Assembly: GCA_045118075.1 (NCBI GenBank)
Contig: JBGUOI010000146.1
Span: 1-5,722, forward strand
From: Merdiplasma sp045118075
Lineage (GTDB): Bacteria; Bacillota; Clostridia; Lachnospirales; Lachnospiraceae
Reading direction: 5' to 3'
Length of the DNA: 5,722 nt
Translations under genes and position numbers: made by a program
Shown here: piece after piece, positions 5,328 to 5,722 of the stretch
Numbering within the stretch: position 1 is the first letter of the stretch
Layout of the letters: every line of letters starts with the position of its first letter
The notes under the pieces: generated by a model
Seen by the model: only the letters and a program-made list of their open reading frames with translations
Database searches by the model: none
What the model was told of the DNA's origin: nothing

Positions 5328-5356
5328 GACACCGTGGAGGTTTACTCCACAGTGCC
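5323..5356 (-). terminator. Intrinsic terminator after the KTGD-anchored protein
   Basis: On the minus strand, arms 5345-5356 and 5328-5339 pair over 12 bp (two G-U pairs) with a 5-nt loop and are followed by five T (5323-5327). It lies 23 nt past the stop of the surface-protein gene. It separates that gene from the MerR-CPBP operon. Confidence 0.85.
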
Positions 5357-5379
5357 TCATTGACTGATCTAACAGATCA

Positions 5380-5722
5380 TCAGATCTTCCTGCGTTTCCG
5401 GATGACCAGTATCCCCGCGATAACGAGTGCGGAGGCTCCCAGGATGAGCAGCCAGGTACTGATCGGTGTATCATCACCGGTCTTTACCGCTGTCGTGGCT
5501 GCCGAGGGGGTGCTGCTTCCTCCGGATGAGCTGCCGCTATCCTTTTTCGTCCACTTCGCATACAGCGTGATATCCTCTGTGATCGCTGTATTGAAATCGA
5601 ACGCGTTCGTGCATTCTTTCTCCTTATACCAGCCGCCGAAGGTATATCCGCTCTCGGTCGGGTCATTCGGCTTGATGGCCTTCATTCCCTCTTTCACGAT
5701 CTGGGAAGCAGGGGCCGTTCCA
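5380..5722 (-). CDS. C-terminal end of an InlB-repeat surface protein with KTGD anchor (5' end beyond right edge)
   Basis: The frame is open to the right edge (first full codon at 5721). The GTG at 5697 encodes a Val inside a repeat, not a start. The visible part starts in GTAPASQIV and completes one Listeria-Bacteroides repeat (Flg_new/InlB B type; GYTFGGWY, then AFDF, ending DITLYAKW). A Ser/Gly/Thr-rich linker (KKDSGSSSGGSSTPSAATTA) follows. Then comes a sorting-like tail: VKTGDD, a hydrophobic segment starting at TWLLILG, and a basic end RKRRKI. Proteins of this kind are exported and displayed on the surface, often as large adhesin-like repeat proteins. The motif lacks the LP of a canonical LPXTG, so attachment could be by a variant sortase or simply by the membrane segment. 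It ends in the terminator at 5323-5356. The true length and N-terminal domains are unknown. Confidence 0.85.
   Translation of the reverse strand, partial: GTAPASQIVKEGMKAIKPNDPTESGYTFGGWYKEKECTNAFDFNTAITEDITLYAKWTKKDSGSSSGGSSTPSAATTAVKTGDDTPISTWLLILGASALVIAGILVIRKRRKI

Noticed and set aside
5259..5477. 72-codon minus-strand frame across the terminator
   Set aside because: It reads through the terminator hairpin and is a shadow of the surface-protein tail in another frame.
1..5722. CRISPR array, tRNA, rRNA, insertion sequence or phage genes
   Set aside because: No spaced identical repeats, no cloverleaf-like segments, no transposase or integrase motifs and no terminal inverted repeats were seen.

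Overview
The window looks like a chromosomal segment of a gut-type Clostridia member (Firmicutes, probably Lachnospiraceae-like). The reasons are strong AGGAGG ribosome binding sites, roughly balanced base composition, Listeria-Bacteroides (InlB-type) repeats in secreted proteins, and a CPBP protease paired with a MerR regulator. This placement is an inference from gene style; no marker gene is present.

Layout, left to right. At 1-488 (minus, cut by the left edge) lies most of a zinc-dependent phospholipase C-like protein. A long gene-free stretch (489-1109) follows. It carries the promoter of that gene, an AT-rich block, a same-orientation cluster of DnaA boxes (two perfect, one with a single mismatch), several dyads, and the leader of the next gene. 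At 1110-2126 (plus) is a secreted, extremely acidic protein of unknown function with three exact-length 20-residue repeats. It converges on the next gene through a 17-bp bidirectional terminator.

The rest is on the minus strand. 2183-3622 encodes a secreted SGNH/GDSL hydrolase carrying InlB-like repeats. 3737-4504 encodes a CPBP intramembrane protease. 4501-5226 encodes a MerR-type regulator that is unusual in having two membrane segments and a C-terminal zinc ribbon. 5380-5722 (cut by the right edge) is the C-terminal end of an InlB-repeat surface protein with a KTGD-type wall/membrane anchor, followed by a strong terminator.

The most interesting unit is the MerR-CPBP pair. The genes overlap by 4 bp (ATGA) and share one promoter with the 19-bp spacer typical of MerR-controlled promoters. 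The regulator appears to be membrane-tethered and its operon partner is an intramembrane protease. This suggests, without proving, an envelope-sensing switch in which proteolysis releases or turns over the DNA-binding domain. The hydrolase and the KTGD-anchored protein flanking the pair would be plausible envelope or surface outputs, but each has its own signals and no shared operator was demonstrated.
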